Assembly (NCBI GenBank): GCA_041391225.1 | Contig: JAWKOL010000004.1 | Span: 269,614-333,613, forward strand | Origin: RI-153 sp041391225 | GTDB taxonomy: Bacteria > Chloroflexota > Anaerolineae > Caldilineales > Caldilineaceae | DNA length: 64,000 nucleotides | Direction: 5' to 3' | Shown here: piece by piece, positions 18,049 through 28,500 of the stretch | Layout of the letters: each line of letters opens with the position of its first letter | How positions within the stretch are numbered: position 1 is the first letter of the stretch | Notes under the pieces: generated by a model | Databases searched by the model: none | Seen by the model: the letters and a program-made list of their open reading frames with translations, nothing else | Told to the model about the DNA's origin: nothing | Made by a program: the position numbers and the translations under genes

Positions 18049-18756
18049 ATGATATTCGATCAATCGGCCTTCGATGTACGCTGTGAGTGGGGGCTGCAAG
18101 GCGTCGCCCAGTTGACGCCCGCCAGCGATGTGGTGATCATCGTGGATGTGCTGTCGTTCACCAGTTGCGTGGAGATCGCCACGGCGCAGGGCGCAACCGT
18201 CTTCCCGTACCGCGGCGACGATGCCGCCGGTTTCGCTGCATCCGTGAACGCCGAACTAGCTGGGAAATGGGGCGAAGGCCGCTATTCGCTCTCGCCTCAC
18301 TCGCTGTTAAACCTGCCCGCCCACTTGCGGCTGGTGCTACCTTCACCCAACGGGTCGACGCTCAGCCTCGCCACCGGAGACACGCCCACCCTGGCCGGCT
18401 GCCTGCGCAACGCTCACGCCGTGGCCGCCGCTGCCAAACGCTACGGTCGGCGTATCGCCGTGATCCCCGCGGGCGAACGCTGGCGCGAAGACGGGTCACT
18501 GCGCCCATCCTACGAAGATTGGCTGGGCGCGGGCGCCATCCTCAGTCATCTGAGCGGCCGGCTGTCGCCCGAAGCGAGCGCGGCCCGCGCCGCCTTCCTC
18601 GACGCCAAGGACGATCTCCCCGCGCTGCTCGCCGCCTGTGGATCGGCCAGAGAGCACATCGAACGCGGCTTCCCGCAGAATGTAGATCTCGTCGCCGCGC
18701 TGAATGTGAGTGCTTGTGTGCCGGTCCTCGCGGACGGGGCGTATCGGCGCACATAA
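18049..18756 (+). CDS. comB: ComB-like 2-phosphosulfolactate phosphatase family protein
   Basis: This 235-residue protein has the ComB fold signatures: VVIIVDVLSFTSCVEIATAQGATVFPY near the N-terminus (Asp of the metal site), LPSPNGSTLS (residues about 99-108), CLRNAHAVA and the region VIPAGERW...RPSYEDWLGAGAIL. ComB removes phosphate from 2-phosphosulfolactate in coenzyme M synthesis in methanogens; many bacteria carry the family with no coenzyme M, so the physiological substrate is unknown here. It is the first intact gene after the frameshifted block. AGGAGA precedes the ATG. A hairpin terminator follows the stop codon. Confidence 0.82.
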   Translation: MIFDQSAFDVRCEWGLQGVAQLTPASDVVIIVDVLSFTSCVEIATAQGATVFPYRGDDAAGFAASVNAELAGKWGEGRYSLSPHSLLNLPAHLRLVLPSPNGSTLSLATGDTPTLAGCLRNAHAVAAAAKRYGRRIAVIPAGERWREDGSLRPSYEDWLGAGAILSHLSGRLSPEASAARAAFLDAKDDLPALLAACGSAREHIERGFPQNVDLVAALNVSACVPVLADGAYRRT

Positions 18757-18760
18757 CAAA

Positions 18761-18793
18761 AACCCGCCAGGTTACAGAAAACCTGACGAGTTT
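18761..18793. terminator. Hairpin terminator between convergent genes
   Basis: AACCCGCCAGGTT (18761-18773) pairs, with two G-T or A-C steps, with AACCTGACGAGTT (18780-18792); short A and T runs flank it, so it could serve both directions. It lies 5 nt after the comB-like stop. Confidence 0.6.
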
Positions 18794-18848
18794 GCGAACG
18801 CCCTCACGGCCTCAACCCCTTGAGCACCTCATCCCATCCACGTTCTGC

Positions 18849-21800
18849 CTAACCTGCCTGCAACCCGATGAGATCGAGGACAGCCGGCAGTTCTTGCGAG
18901 GTGGCCCACGCTGTCGCCTGTTGCCACACGGCAGGAGCGATACCCTGGCGCAGCGTCTCCACGTAATCGCGGACCTCCTGGGCCAGCGCCGGATGCGCCA
19001 GGACAAACGCCAGCAGCCGCGCCCCAGGCAGCGGATCGTCCTGTTCGCCCAAGCGCAGGCAGCCGTAGCCCGCCACCACTTCCAGCATCAGCTTCACATC
19101 GCCCACGGTGCGGGCCAGTGTCAGCGCTTCGGCCAAATGCGCCGCCGCGGTGACGTGGTCTTCGCCGGCCAGCGCCACGTCGGAGAGGCCGATGAGGGCC
19201 ACAGCCACACCGCGCTGATCGTGGATCTCGTCTTTGAGCATCATGCTTTCGCGCAGCAGCGCCTCGGCTTCGGCCAGGTTGCCCAGCTTGCGCGACAGGC
19301 GTCCGGCGTTGCCCAGCGTCGTGGCCGCGCCGTGGATGTGATCCTGCTCGCGGAAGAGACGGCTGCACGTCATGTAATGCTCGTGGGCGGCCACGTAATC
19401 GCCCTGCGCCTGCGCCAGGTTGCCAAGGTTGTTCAGCGACATCGCCCTGCCCAGATCATCACCCATCTCCAGGTAGATCGCCACGGCGCGGTTGAAATAG
19501 TCCGTGGCCAGCTCGTACTCGCCCAAAGATTTGTGCGCGATCCCCAGAAAGTTGAGCGCAAAGGCGATGCCATCCTGATCGCCCGATGCTTCGTCCAGGG
19601 CCAGGCTTTGCTGTGTCAACTCGATGGTGCGCGGCAGATCGCCGCTGTAGTAGGCGCCCATGGCCCGATAGCCCAGGATCGTCGACCGCCGCGCCGGGCT
19701 TTCGACGTGGTGCAGGTAGGTGAGCGCTTCGTCTAGCGCCCGGTTGGCCTGTTCCAGTTGGCCGATGTGGATCTGCATTCTGGCCCGACGCCCCAACAAC
19801 TCGCAGCGACTCTGCGCCAGCACAGGCGGCATGTCGGCCTGGGCGGGCAGATGCGCCAGCGCTTCGTCAAAGGCGTCGATGCCCTGACGAAACCAACTTT
19901 GCGCGCTGAAAAAGCTGTGTAAAATCGGCGACGCCGTCATGATCTGGGCGTGGTTCTGCTGCGCCGCCGCCCACCGCCACGCAGCGCGGACGTTGGCCAG
20001 CTCGCCCCGAATCGCCCGCCGCTGTTCCAGCGAATCGCCGCCACGCAGCGCGGACAGCATATCGAAGAAGAAACCAGCGTGCCGCGCGTGGACGTCCTGG
20101 CTGTGCGCCATGTCCAGCGTCAGCTTCTCCGCGGCGAATCGGCTGAGCATCGGGTGCATCTCGTAGCGCCCGTCGTGGACGCGCAACAGGGATTTTTCTA
20201 CAAGCAGCGCCAGGTGCGCCGACTGCGCCGACGCCACTGCCGCGGCAGCGTCTGCGTTGAAGCCGCCGTGGAATGTCGCCAGTTGCGCAAAGACGGATTG
20301 ACTTTCCACAGGCAGCAGACGCCACGTGTACTCAAAGGCGGCGCGCAGGCTGCGGTGGCGGGCGGGGGTGTTGCGCATGTTCGTGGTGAGGAAGTCTAAC
20401 CCACTGCCGATCTCCTCGGCGATCTGCGCCGCCGAAAAGTGACGAATCCACACTGCGGCCAACTCGATCCCCAGCGGCATCCCCTCCAACAGGTGACAGA
20501 CCCGAGCGATGGCCTGGATATCGGCGGGCGCAGGCCGGTAGCGCGGCGACAACCGCTGCGAGATCCGCAAGAAAAGCTGGACAGCGCTGTAGCGCACCAA
20601 CTGGTCATCGTTGCGCTCTGCCTCGTGCGGGGTGGCCAGCCCGGCCAGATCGATGATCCACTCCTCGTGCAGGTGCAGCGCTTCCTGTGATGTGATCAGC
20701 AGTTTCACAGCCGGCGCCGCCGCCAAAATCTGCGCCACCTGCTCAGAATCCTCTACCAGCTGCTCGAAATTATCCAAAACGAGCAGCATTTCTTTGTCGC
20801 GCAGGGAATCGATCACCAGCGCCAGCGGCTCATCCTGACCGGAGAGGGGTACACCCAGAGCTTCGGCCAATGCCTGGCCCAGCAGGCGCGCCTCGCCTAC
20901 CTCTTCCAACGCCACAAAACAGACCCCGTGCAAGAACTGACCGGGGTGCTGGGTCAGCAGATCGCGCACCGTCTCCACAGCGAGGCGCGTTTTGCCCATG
21001 CCGCCGGCCCCCAGCAAGGTGACCAGCCGACAGTTGGGATCGCGCAGGCGCGCCGCCAGTTCGGCCTGCTCCTCGGCGCGGCCCAAGAAATGGGCGGGCG
21101 CGGGCGGCAATTTCGGCGGGCGCGTCTCGCGCGCGGCCAAAATCTGCTCGCGCAACGCCACAGTCTGCGCCGACGGCGGCACCCCCAATTCGTCGTCCAG
21201 TAGCTTGCACAGGCTGTCGTACTGTTGTAGCGCCGCGTTGAGCTGGCCCGTACGCGCCAGGAGCAACATGCGGGCGCGGTGGGCGCGCTCGCTCAGATCG
21301 TCGAAGCGCAGCAGCTTGTCGGCGTAGCGCAGCGCGGTGACGTAGTCACCCGCTACCGACGTGGCCTCGATCCCCTGCCAGAAGAGATCAACGGCGAGGC
21401 GCTGCAACCGCTCACGCTCCAAGATCGCCCATTCCTCGAAGCCGATGCTCTCGCGCAGGTAGAAGCCTTCCAGAAAGTCGCCGCGGTAGAGATCCACTGC
21501 GGCCTGCAGGGCCGCCGTCCGCTGGTCACCCGGCAGGCGCGCCAGTGCGTCGATCTGCTGGGTGAAGGCGTCCACGTCCAGCCAATGATCACTGCTGCGG
21601 TCGAAGGCCACCGTCTGGCGCGTCACCAGCAGGTGATCCTTGAGCACCTTGCGCAGGCTGGAAAGGATCGAGCGCAAGTTGGCCAACGCCTGATCCTGCG
21701 AGCGATCATCCCAGAGCAGATCGGCCAGCACCTCGCGGCCAATCGGTCTTTTCTGGCAGGCCAGGTAGGTTAACAGCGCCTCGGCTTTGCGCGTGGGCAG

Positions 21801-21875
21801 ACTGCCCACAACATCTCCGCCCAACCTCAAATCCAACCCGCCAAACAGGCGGATTTCCAAGCGATTTTTGTTCAT
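18849..21875 (-). CDS. SARP-type regulator: BTAD DNA-binding module + NB-ARC ATPase + TPR repeats
   Basis: This 1008-residue cytosolic signal-responsive transcription factor has three parts. Residues 5-95 form an OmpR/SARP winged-helix domain (IRLFGGLDLRLGG...LPTRKAEALLTYLA). Residues 100-250 form a bacterial transcriptional activation domain (DVDAFTQQIDAL, LYRGDFLEGFY, DDLSERAHRARMLLL). The NTPase domain has Walker A GAGGMGKTRL (about 289-298) and Walker B LLVLDNFEQL, followed by a winged-helix region. From about residue 640 to the end there are TPR repeats (LGYRAMGAYYSGDL, FALNFLGIAHKSLGEYELA, MSLNNLGNLAQAQGDYVAA). Large regulators of this build are switched by ligand or ATP binding. A direct repeat with 11-bp spacing lies just upstream (21888-21908), typical of SARP sites, so autoregulation is likely. 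Targets are not visible. Confidence 0.9.
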   Translation of the reverse strand: MNKNRLEIRLFGGLDLRLGGDVVGSLPTRKAEALLTYLACQKRPIGREVLADLLWDDRSQDQALANLRSILSSLRKVLKDHLLVTRQTVAFDRSSDHWLDVDAFTQQIDALARLPGDQRTAALQAAVDLYRGDFLEGFYLRESIGFEEWAILERERLQRLAVDLFWQGIEATSVAGDYVTALRYADKLLRFDDLSERAHRARMLLLARTGQLNAALQQYDSLCKLLDDELGVPPSAQTVALREQILAARETRPPKLPPAPAHFLGRAEEQAELAARLRDPNCRLVTLLGAGGMGKTRLAVETVRDLLTQHPGQFLHGVCFVALEEVGEARLLGQALAEALGVPLSGQDEPLALVIDSLRDKEMLLVLDNFEQLVEDSEQVAQILAAAPAVKLLITSQEALHLHEEWIIDLAGLATPHEAERNDDQLVRYSAVQLFLRISQRLSPRYRPAPADIQAIARVCHLLEGMPLGIELAAVWIRHFSAAQIAEEIGSGLDFLTTNMRNTPARHRSLRAAFEYTWRLLPVESQSVFAQLATFHGGFNADAAAAVASAQSAHLALLVEKSLLRVHDGRYEMHPMLSRFAAEKLTLDMAHSQDVHARHAGFFFDMLSALRGGDSLEQRRAIRGELANVRAAWRWAAAQQNHAQIMTASPILHSFFSAQSWFRQGIDAFDEALAHLPAQADMPPVLAQSRCELLGRRARMQIHIGQLEQANRALDEALTYLHHVESPARRSTILGYRAMGAYYSGDLPRTIELTQQSLALDEASGDQDGIAFALNFLGIAHKSLGEYELATDYFNRAVAIYLEMGDDLGRAMSLNNLGNLAQAQGDYVAAHEHYMTCSRLFREQDHIHGAATTLGNAGRLSRKLGNLAEAEALLRESMMLKDEIHDQRGVAVALIGLSDVALAGEDHVTAAAHLAEALTLARTVGDVKLMLEVVAGYGCLRLGEQDDPLPGARLLAFVLAHPALAQEVRDYVETLRQGIAPAVWQQATAWATSQELPAVLDLIGLQAG

Positions 21876-21887
21876 CTCACAATTTCT

Positions 21888-21908
21888 GATCGTTTTTTGA
21901 TCGTTTTG
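21888..21908. promoter_or_regulatory. Direct repeat TGATCGTTTT x2, 11 bp apart (candidate SARP site)
   Basis: TGATCGTTTT occurs at 21888-21897 and 21899-21908, 13-33 bp before the regulator start codon. SARP-family winged-helix proteins bind direct heptamers spaced 11 or 22 bp. The remaining spacer to the next gene (21909-22101) shows no further gene. Confidence 0.55.
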
Positions 21909-22101
21909 TCACTACGATTAACCACACTGACCGACGCAAAGACGCCAAATCTAAAAGTCTGTTCTCTGGTCCGGCAAATCCTGTGGGTCTGTGTCCTGTT
22001 GCGCATCCATTTTATACAAAACCTAAGACACAGTGTAGCCGCGTCAGACGATTTGAGACAATCCCGCGAGCAGTTGGGCAAATGTAAGGACAGCGCACAC
22101 G

Positions 22102-22305
22102 ATGACAGCCAAACCACCCAACTACCACGCCTATCTGCTGCGACTCTGGCGTGAAGATGAACACGCCCCCTGGCGCGCCGAACTGGTTTCGCCGCACACC
22201 GGCCACAAGCACCATTTCGCCAGCGAGACCGATCTCTACCGGTTCCTGGCCGATGTCCTGGCCGATGCCCTGGCCGACGAGCACGAGGATACAGAACCGA
22301 AATAA
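22102..22305 (+). CDS. Small conserved hypothetical protein
   Basis: This 67-residue protein (NYHAYLLRLWREDEHAPWRAE, then GHKHHFASETDLYRFLAD) is soluble, with a beta-hairpin-like first half and one C-terminal helix ending in acidic residues. I recognise the pattern LLRLWR...PWRA.L..P.TG....F..L..L..FL as recurring in Chloroflexota genomes; no function is known to me. It is divergent from the SARP-type regulator, so it may be its target (inference). A hairpin module directly follows the stop. Confidence 0.65.
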   Translation: MTAKPPNYHAYLLRLWREDEHAPWRAELVSPHTGHKHHFASETDLYRFLADVLADALADEHEDTEPK

Positions 22306-22475
22306 TCTACGAAGGCACACGAAGACACAAGAGAAACGAGAAGAAGAGAGAAGAACCGGACACGGATTTCAGGACTTGAGGGACAGAAAAGACGGAATCT
22401 CAACTCCGTGTAATCTGCGTAATCCGTGTCCCTCTCTGCTTTTTCTCCTATCTCCATGTGCCTTCGTAGATCAAC
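22306..22475. repeat. Long inverted-repeat spacer module (CACGAAG/GGACACGG type)
   Basis: The left end, TCTACGAAGGCACACGAAG, pairs with the right end, where TGTGCCTTCGTAGATC is its inverse. An inner GGACACGGATTTCAGGA word pairs with GTAATCCGTGTCC. It belongs to the same family as the module at 4205-4398 and fills the 200-bp spacer before the giant surface-protein gene. Confidence 0.75.
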
Positions 22476-22508
22476 AGTCTGCGAACGCTTTCCACCGAGG
22501 AGAATTCA

Positions 22509-25500
22509 ATGTACGTTAGCAGGAAGTGGTATCGAATCGTTTCCATCTTGGTCTGCCTGAGTTTGCTGGGGCAGACGCTGGGGATCGCCGCGTTCGCGCC
22601 GCAACCGGCCGCGGCAGCGATGTTGCCCGCGCCCCAGCCGCGCGAGGACGTCGCCTCCGCGCTGCCAGCACCCCTCGCGGACCCGTTGACAATCTCGCGC
22701 GTGCAGTCGCGCTACAAGACGGGCGGTGCAGTCGAGATCACCTACGCGCTGCACAACAACCTCGCCCCCACCCGCGCGCCGGAGACGACGGCAGGTGCGC
22801 CCGTCACCGATACGGTGGCGATCCTCACCGCCTTCGACCCCGCCGACGACATGAACGCGCTGCGCTCCGTCGTCGTCAGCACCACGCTGGCAAGCGGCGC
22901 CTCTTTCGTGGACAGCACCGGCGCGCCAGCGCAAAGTGGGGATACGCTCAGCTGGTCGCTGCCTGCCATCCTGCCGGGGACGAGCTACACCTTCACGATG
23001 ACGGTGCAGCCGCCAGGCGTCGCCGCTGATTTCACGCTGCTGGAAGACGGCCTCACCGCCGCCGCCACGCTGTGGGACACCACGGTGAACGCATCGGCCC
23101 GCGCAACTCGCGCCCGACGGCGTCCCCGCCGAGACGGTGCAGGCGAGCGCCGAGGCAGATCCCACCGACGCCGACATGCTCTGGTTCAGCAGCAAATTCG
23201 GCCAGGACCCCCTGTCCGCGTTTGAGGTGGTGCAGGCGATGGCCTACGAACCGTACCGCGGATCGCTACGCGGCACACGCGGCACGCTGTGGAGCAACGG
23301 CGGCAACAGCCTCGATCAGGCGACGCTGCTCATCGCCATGCTGCGCGCCGCCGGCGTCCCTGCGCGCTACAAACACGGCGCGCTGAGCGAGGCCGACGCC
23401 AAGACGCTGCTGGCAAGCGCCTTCGCCACACCAGCGGGCCTGGCCGGCTATCGCCCCGCCGAAGTCGCCGCCGCCGATCCCGTCAACGATGCCGATCTCA
23501 TCGCCATTGCCCAGGATCACTGGTGGGTGGAGGCCAATCTGCCCGGCCAGGGTTGGACGAACCTCGATCCAAGCTTCCCCGGCGCGGCGGTGGGCGACTC
23601 GTTCGCGTCCGGCGGCCAATTCGACGGTGTGGCCGCTGTCCCCGCGGTGATGCAGCACACGATCACGCTCTCGCTGACGGTGGAGCAGTATACGGCCTTC
23701 CCCACCAACGGCACCTTTCTCACCGAATTCAGCCCGCTGTTCGGCACCTTCCCCACAGCGCAAGTGGCGGCGAAACGCGTCACCTTCGGCCAATTCGTCG
23801 AAGACGGGGGCGTGGCAGGTGGTGTCTTCGGCTCGCGCCAGATCATCTACCAGCCCTACTTCGGCATCGAAGAAAACAACGACGCCGTGTTGGGTGATCC
23901 TTTCCAGGATCTACTTACCAACTTCCCCTTCGGCACCCAGGCCACCACGGCCATCTGGATCGAGTACGAGATCACCGATCTCGACGGCAACAGCGAAACG
24001 TTCCGCCGCCCCATCAAGGATCTGCTGGGCGCGGACGTGCGCAAGAACGGCGGGCAGCCCAATCTGAGCATCGACGCCACCAACTCGCAGCCCTTCTTGC
24101 AACCCGACGAACAGTACGTCCACTGGGTGCTGCCCAACGCTGTGCCGGAGTGGGCATACAAACGCCAGGCAGTGACCGCACTGGATCCGCTGCTGGAGAT
24201 CGGCGACATTGGGCGGCAGGTGCTCGACATGATCCCCGATCTGGGCGACAGCTATACCGCTGATCAGATCGACATCCTGATTCGCACCGCCGGGCTGCAA
24301 GTCTCAGCCAACCGCCAACAATTGGCGCTCATCGGCCTCGACTTCGCCCGGCAGAGCGACGCCGTCCTTGCCGATCTCGAAGACGGCCTGCGCACCGAAC
24401 TCTTCTATACCACACCGCGTATCTTCGCCGTGGGCGCCAAGCTCGAAGACGAGGGCATGTCGGCCAACGTAGACCTGCGCACCACCCGCGTCGACGCGGT
24501 GGTGCATCCCGGCCAGTCACCGCGCGGCCGGCACCGCTCAGTGGATCAAAGGGCTGGTGGAAGCATACCTGGAAGGCGCGGCTCTGGAGACCATGAGCGC
24601 CGAACAGGCCGTGAGCGCGGCCCGCATCTTCGCCGAAATGGCCGCCGCCGACATCGAGCCTGTGCTCTTCCACCCCGAAGACATCGATCTGCTTGTCCAC
24701 TACCCGTATTCGGCGGATGGCAAAGCCTACATGATCGAAGCCCTCACTGCGGGCAAAAGCGTGCTCGCCCCGTCCGCGCCGGTAACCATCGACGGCGCAC
24801 CCGAACTGGCCTGGTGGCAGGTCGATCCAGTCAGCGGCGAAACCGATCAGCGTGGGCGAAAATGGACTACATCCGTCCGCGTTGGAGTGGCAGTTCATCC
24901 AAAATTCGGCGAACAGTTGCTGATCGAACTCTTCGAGATGTTCCTCAACAAATTACTGGGCGACATCAGCGGCGGCTGGCTGGGAACGCCGCCCGGTGGG
25001 GCAGGGTTGGCACAGCTTATCGCCCTGCTCACTCAGATCGGCGACGGCCTCAACAAGACGTTCATGACGCTGGCCGATGCCTTCGGCGGCTTGGCGCGCA
25101 GCGCGGACGCCGCCCAGCAGACGCCGGATCTCTCCTGGGCCTTCCTGCCCGCGCATCTCTGCCCCGTGGACAACTGCGGCGTGGAGCAGTTCATGCTGGC
25201 GCAGGCGGCAGGGTCACCGATTCCGTTGCCCGATGTACAGTTCGCCTACACACCCGCCGCGCGCCCAATGCCGTCGCCGGGACACAGCTCAGTGGCACCA
25301 ATAGCCTGCCCACAGGCGCGCCCACCGCACAACTGAGCACATCCGGGTTCTTCCGCCACCACACCCGGGCAACCCATTGCGTGTGGACGCGGCGCTGGCG
25401 ACCAATTTCGACGGCGAATTCAGCGCGCTGGCCTACGTCCCCGACGGCTGGGCGGTGGCGTGGGACGCGGGCAACCAGGTGTGCAGGTGACGCCGCCCAC

Positions 25501-28500
25501 CACAGCGGGGACAGGCGACCACACCCTCCTCATCGTGGTACAGTCGCGCAGCACCCCGATCTGTTGCGCAGCGTGCGTCACACCGTCACCGTGGGCGGCG
25601 CGGCGCAAATGACAATGTCCTACGCGGCCGAGGCCAACATCACCGTGCCAATGGGCGCGGCCGGCTTCGACGCCGTCTCCAACCAGACCAACGACGGCGA
25701 AATGGAGATCCCCAACGCCGCCTACCGTCTCACCCTCACCAACAGCAGCGACCAGGCGCAGAGCGTCAATCTGGCGGTGAGCGGCGCGCCCGCGGATTGG
25801 CTCGTGCTCAATGGAACGCGTCAATCGGGCGCGAGCGTGGTCGTCCCCGCGCACAGTACAACGGATGTGGGCCTGTACGTGTCGCCCACATCGCCCCCCA
25901 CACCGGGGACGTCGTTCAGTATGTCGGTGCAGATGACCGGCGGCGCAGGCAGCGCCAATGTCTCGATTCCGTGGAGCATGGCCACGCAGGCGTTCAATTT
26001 TGTCGAAGTGGATCCGTCCACCATCTACCTGCCGCCCAATGGCAGCGCCGACTTCGACGTCTCGTTCACCAACGTGGGCAACGGCGGCGGTGACTTCCCC
26101 GTGCGCGCCGATCTGCCCGGTGGCAGTTGGAGCCTGGCGTCGTTGCCGTCGTCGCTGTCGCTCTCGGTGGGCCAGCAGCGCAGTGAGCAGTTGACACTCA
26201 CTGCCGCCGAAGACGCCATTTTGGGGCAACGCTACCGGCTGATCCTGGCCGGCGACGCGCCTAGCAGCTACACGCAGTACGCCCTGGCCGACGTGCAGGT
26301 GATCAGCGCGCAGGCCGGTCTGCTCACCGCTGCGGCCAACCGTTGCACCGTCAACCACACGCTGGGAGCGGCGCTCTCGGCCCTGGCCGAAACCGTGATC
26401 GAACTGGAATACTGGTGCGAGATCGGCGACTGCCCGCTGCCGCTGCGCGATCAGGTGGCCGCGGCAGGCCAGGACGTGGTCACCTATGCCCGCGACGCCG
26501 CGCTGCCCATCGATCTGCCCGCGTTGGCCGGTGTGGACAGCGCGTCCTCGGCGGTGGGCGCAGCCAACGGCGACGATGACATCCTGGCCGCGGTGGGCGA
26601 TCTGGCCCAGGCCGTGGACGTCCTCAGCGGCGAGCTGTGCCAGGTGACCGATCACCTGGCACGCGCCCGCTTCACGCCCTACGTCGACGCCGTCCTCCTG
26701 GGCGACACCGCGAACTTCGCGCTGGACGTGACCAACCAGGGCGCGGTGACCACCACCTACGCCATCACCGTCACCGGGCTACCGGGCGCGGATCTCACGT
26801 TCGACGAGACCATTGCGCCCGGCGTCACCCGCAGCCTGCCCGTGGACGTGACCCCGGCGGCGCTGGGCAGCTTCGACCTGGCCGCCGCCGTCAATCCGGT
26901 TGTGCCGGATCTGACGCTGAATCTGCGCAGCGAGGCCAAGGCGCGCCTCAACACCGTGGACAAATTCGTGCAGGTGACGCAGGTGCTCGCCGATCCGCCC
27001 TTCGTGGAGACGGGGAGCAGCAACGCCGATCTGCGCGTGGAAGTGGCGAACCTCAGCGGCATCCTGCAAGCGTCCAACGTCGATGTCAACGTCCTCGATG
27101 CGGCGGGGGCGACACAGTTCAGCCAGAGCGAGATCCCCGTGGACATCCTGGCGGGCAACCCGCGCACCTACGATCTCGCCAACGTGGACACCTCGGGTTG
27201 GGCCGAGGGCGTCTACACCGTCACCGTGGATCTGCGCGACGCCGCCGGTGGCCTGATCCCCGACGGCAGCAGCTATGGCTTCTTCAGCGTGGGCCAGGGG
27301 CTGCGCGTGAGCCAATCGGTGTCGCCCGCCGTTGTCGTCCCCGGCGCGGTGACGGTGACCACCTACATCACCAGTCAGATCGACGGCGTGGTGATCCCCG
27401 CCGCGCGCACGGCGACCGCGGCCACAACCATCTACAACGCGCCCATGTGGGCCGTCTCAGCCGCGTCCTCGGCGGAGACGAGCCGATCCAACGGCGGCCC
27501 CACGGTGGCCTACCTGCCGTCGGTGCAGCACAACAGCGCTGCGGCCACCCCACCACCTACCGAACAGATCGCGGTGCAGGCTGCTGATTCCACCACCATT
27601 GCACCCGGCCTCGTCCGCTACGAGGAGACCGACGCCGGCATCGCGTACAACGGCGATTGGCGCGTGGTCAACCTGGGCTACTACAGCAACGCCTCGGTGT
27701 TGCGCAGTGAAGAAGTGGGGGCCACCGCCACCTTCACCTTCACCGGGACGTGGCTGGAGATCGGCTTCGGTGAAACCACCGACGCCGGTAAGGTCGAGGT
27801 GACCATCGACAGCGTCAGCCAGGGGATCTTCGATCTTTACGGGCGCGACGAGACCCGCGCCCTCGTCTTCGCCGGACTGACCAATGCCCAGCACGTGGTG
27901 CAGCTCACAGTCGTCTCCCAGGACAACCCGTTCAGCAACCGTAACTGGGTGGCGCTGGACTACTTGACCGTGTGGGACGGCACCGCGCTGCCCACCGGCG
28001 TCTTCGAGCACGATGATGTCCGCGTGCTCTCGTCCAATGGCTGGAGTTTGAACAACGACACCAACGCCAGTGCAGGCACCTACGGCACCCGCGCCGACAA
28101 GGTGTGGTTCTACTTCGAGGGCGATTCGGTGGGCATACAGATCGTCAACACCCCGTTCTGGGACGAAATGCGCATCAGCGTGGACGGCGAGTTCGTGACC
28201 AAGTTCGATCTCTACCGCACCGATATCGCCACCGAAACGCTCTCGCTCAATGGCTTCGGCCCCGGTCTGCACGTGCTCGAACTGGACGAATACCGCAACA
28301 ACTTGACACTGGACACCTTCATCGCCCCCGGCGTGGCGCCCTTCTACCAGCCGCCAGTGATCGGAGGCTACACCCGCTACGAAGAAGACGACCCGGCGCT
28401 GCGCTACAACGGCGTCGCCTTCAGCGACACATCGGCTACGTGGAGCCTGGCGCAGCAGGCCATTGCCGGCAACCGCTACGTGGCAGGCAGCGGCACCCTC

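Noticed and set aside
18087..19736. 549-codon plus-strand frame across the comB-like gene and the end of the SARP-type regulator
   Set aside because: It overlaps two well-supported genes in wrong frames and spans their terminator.
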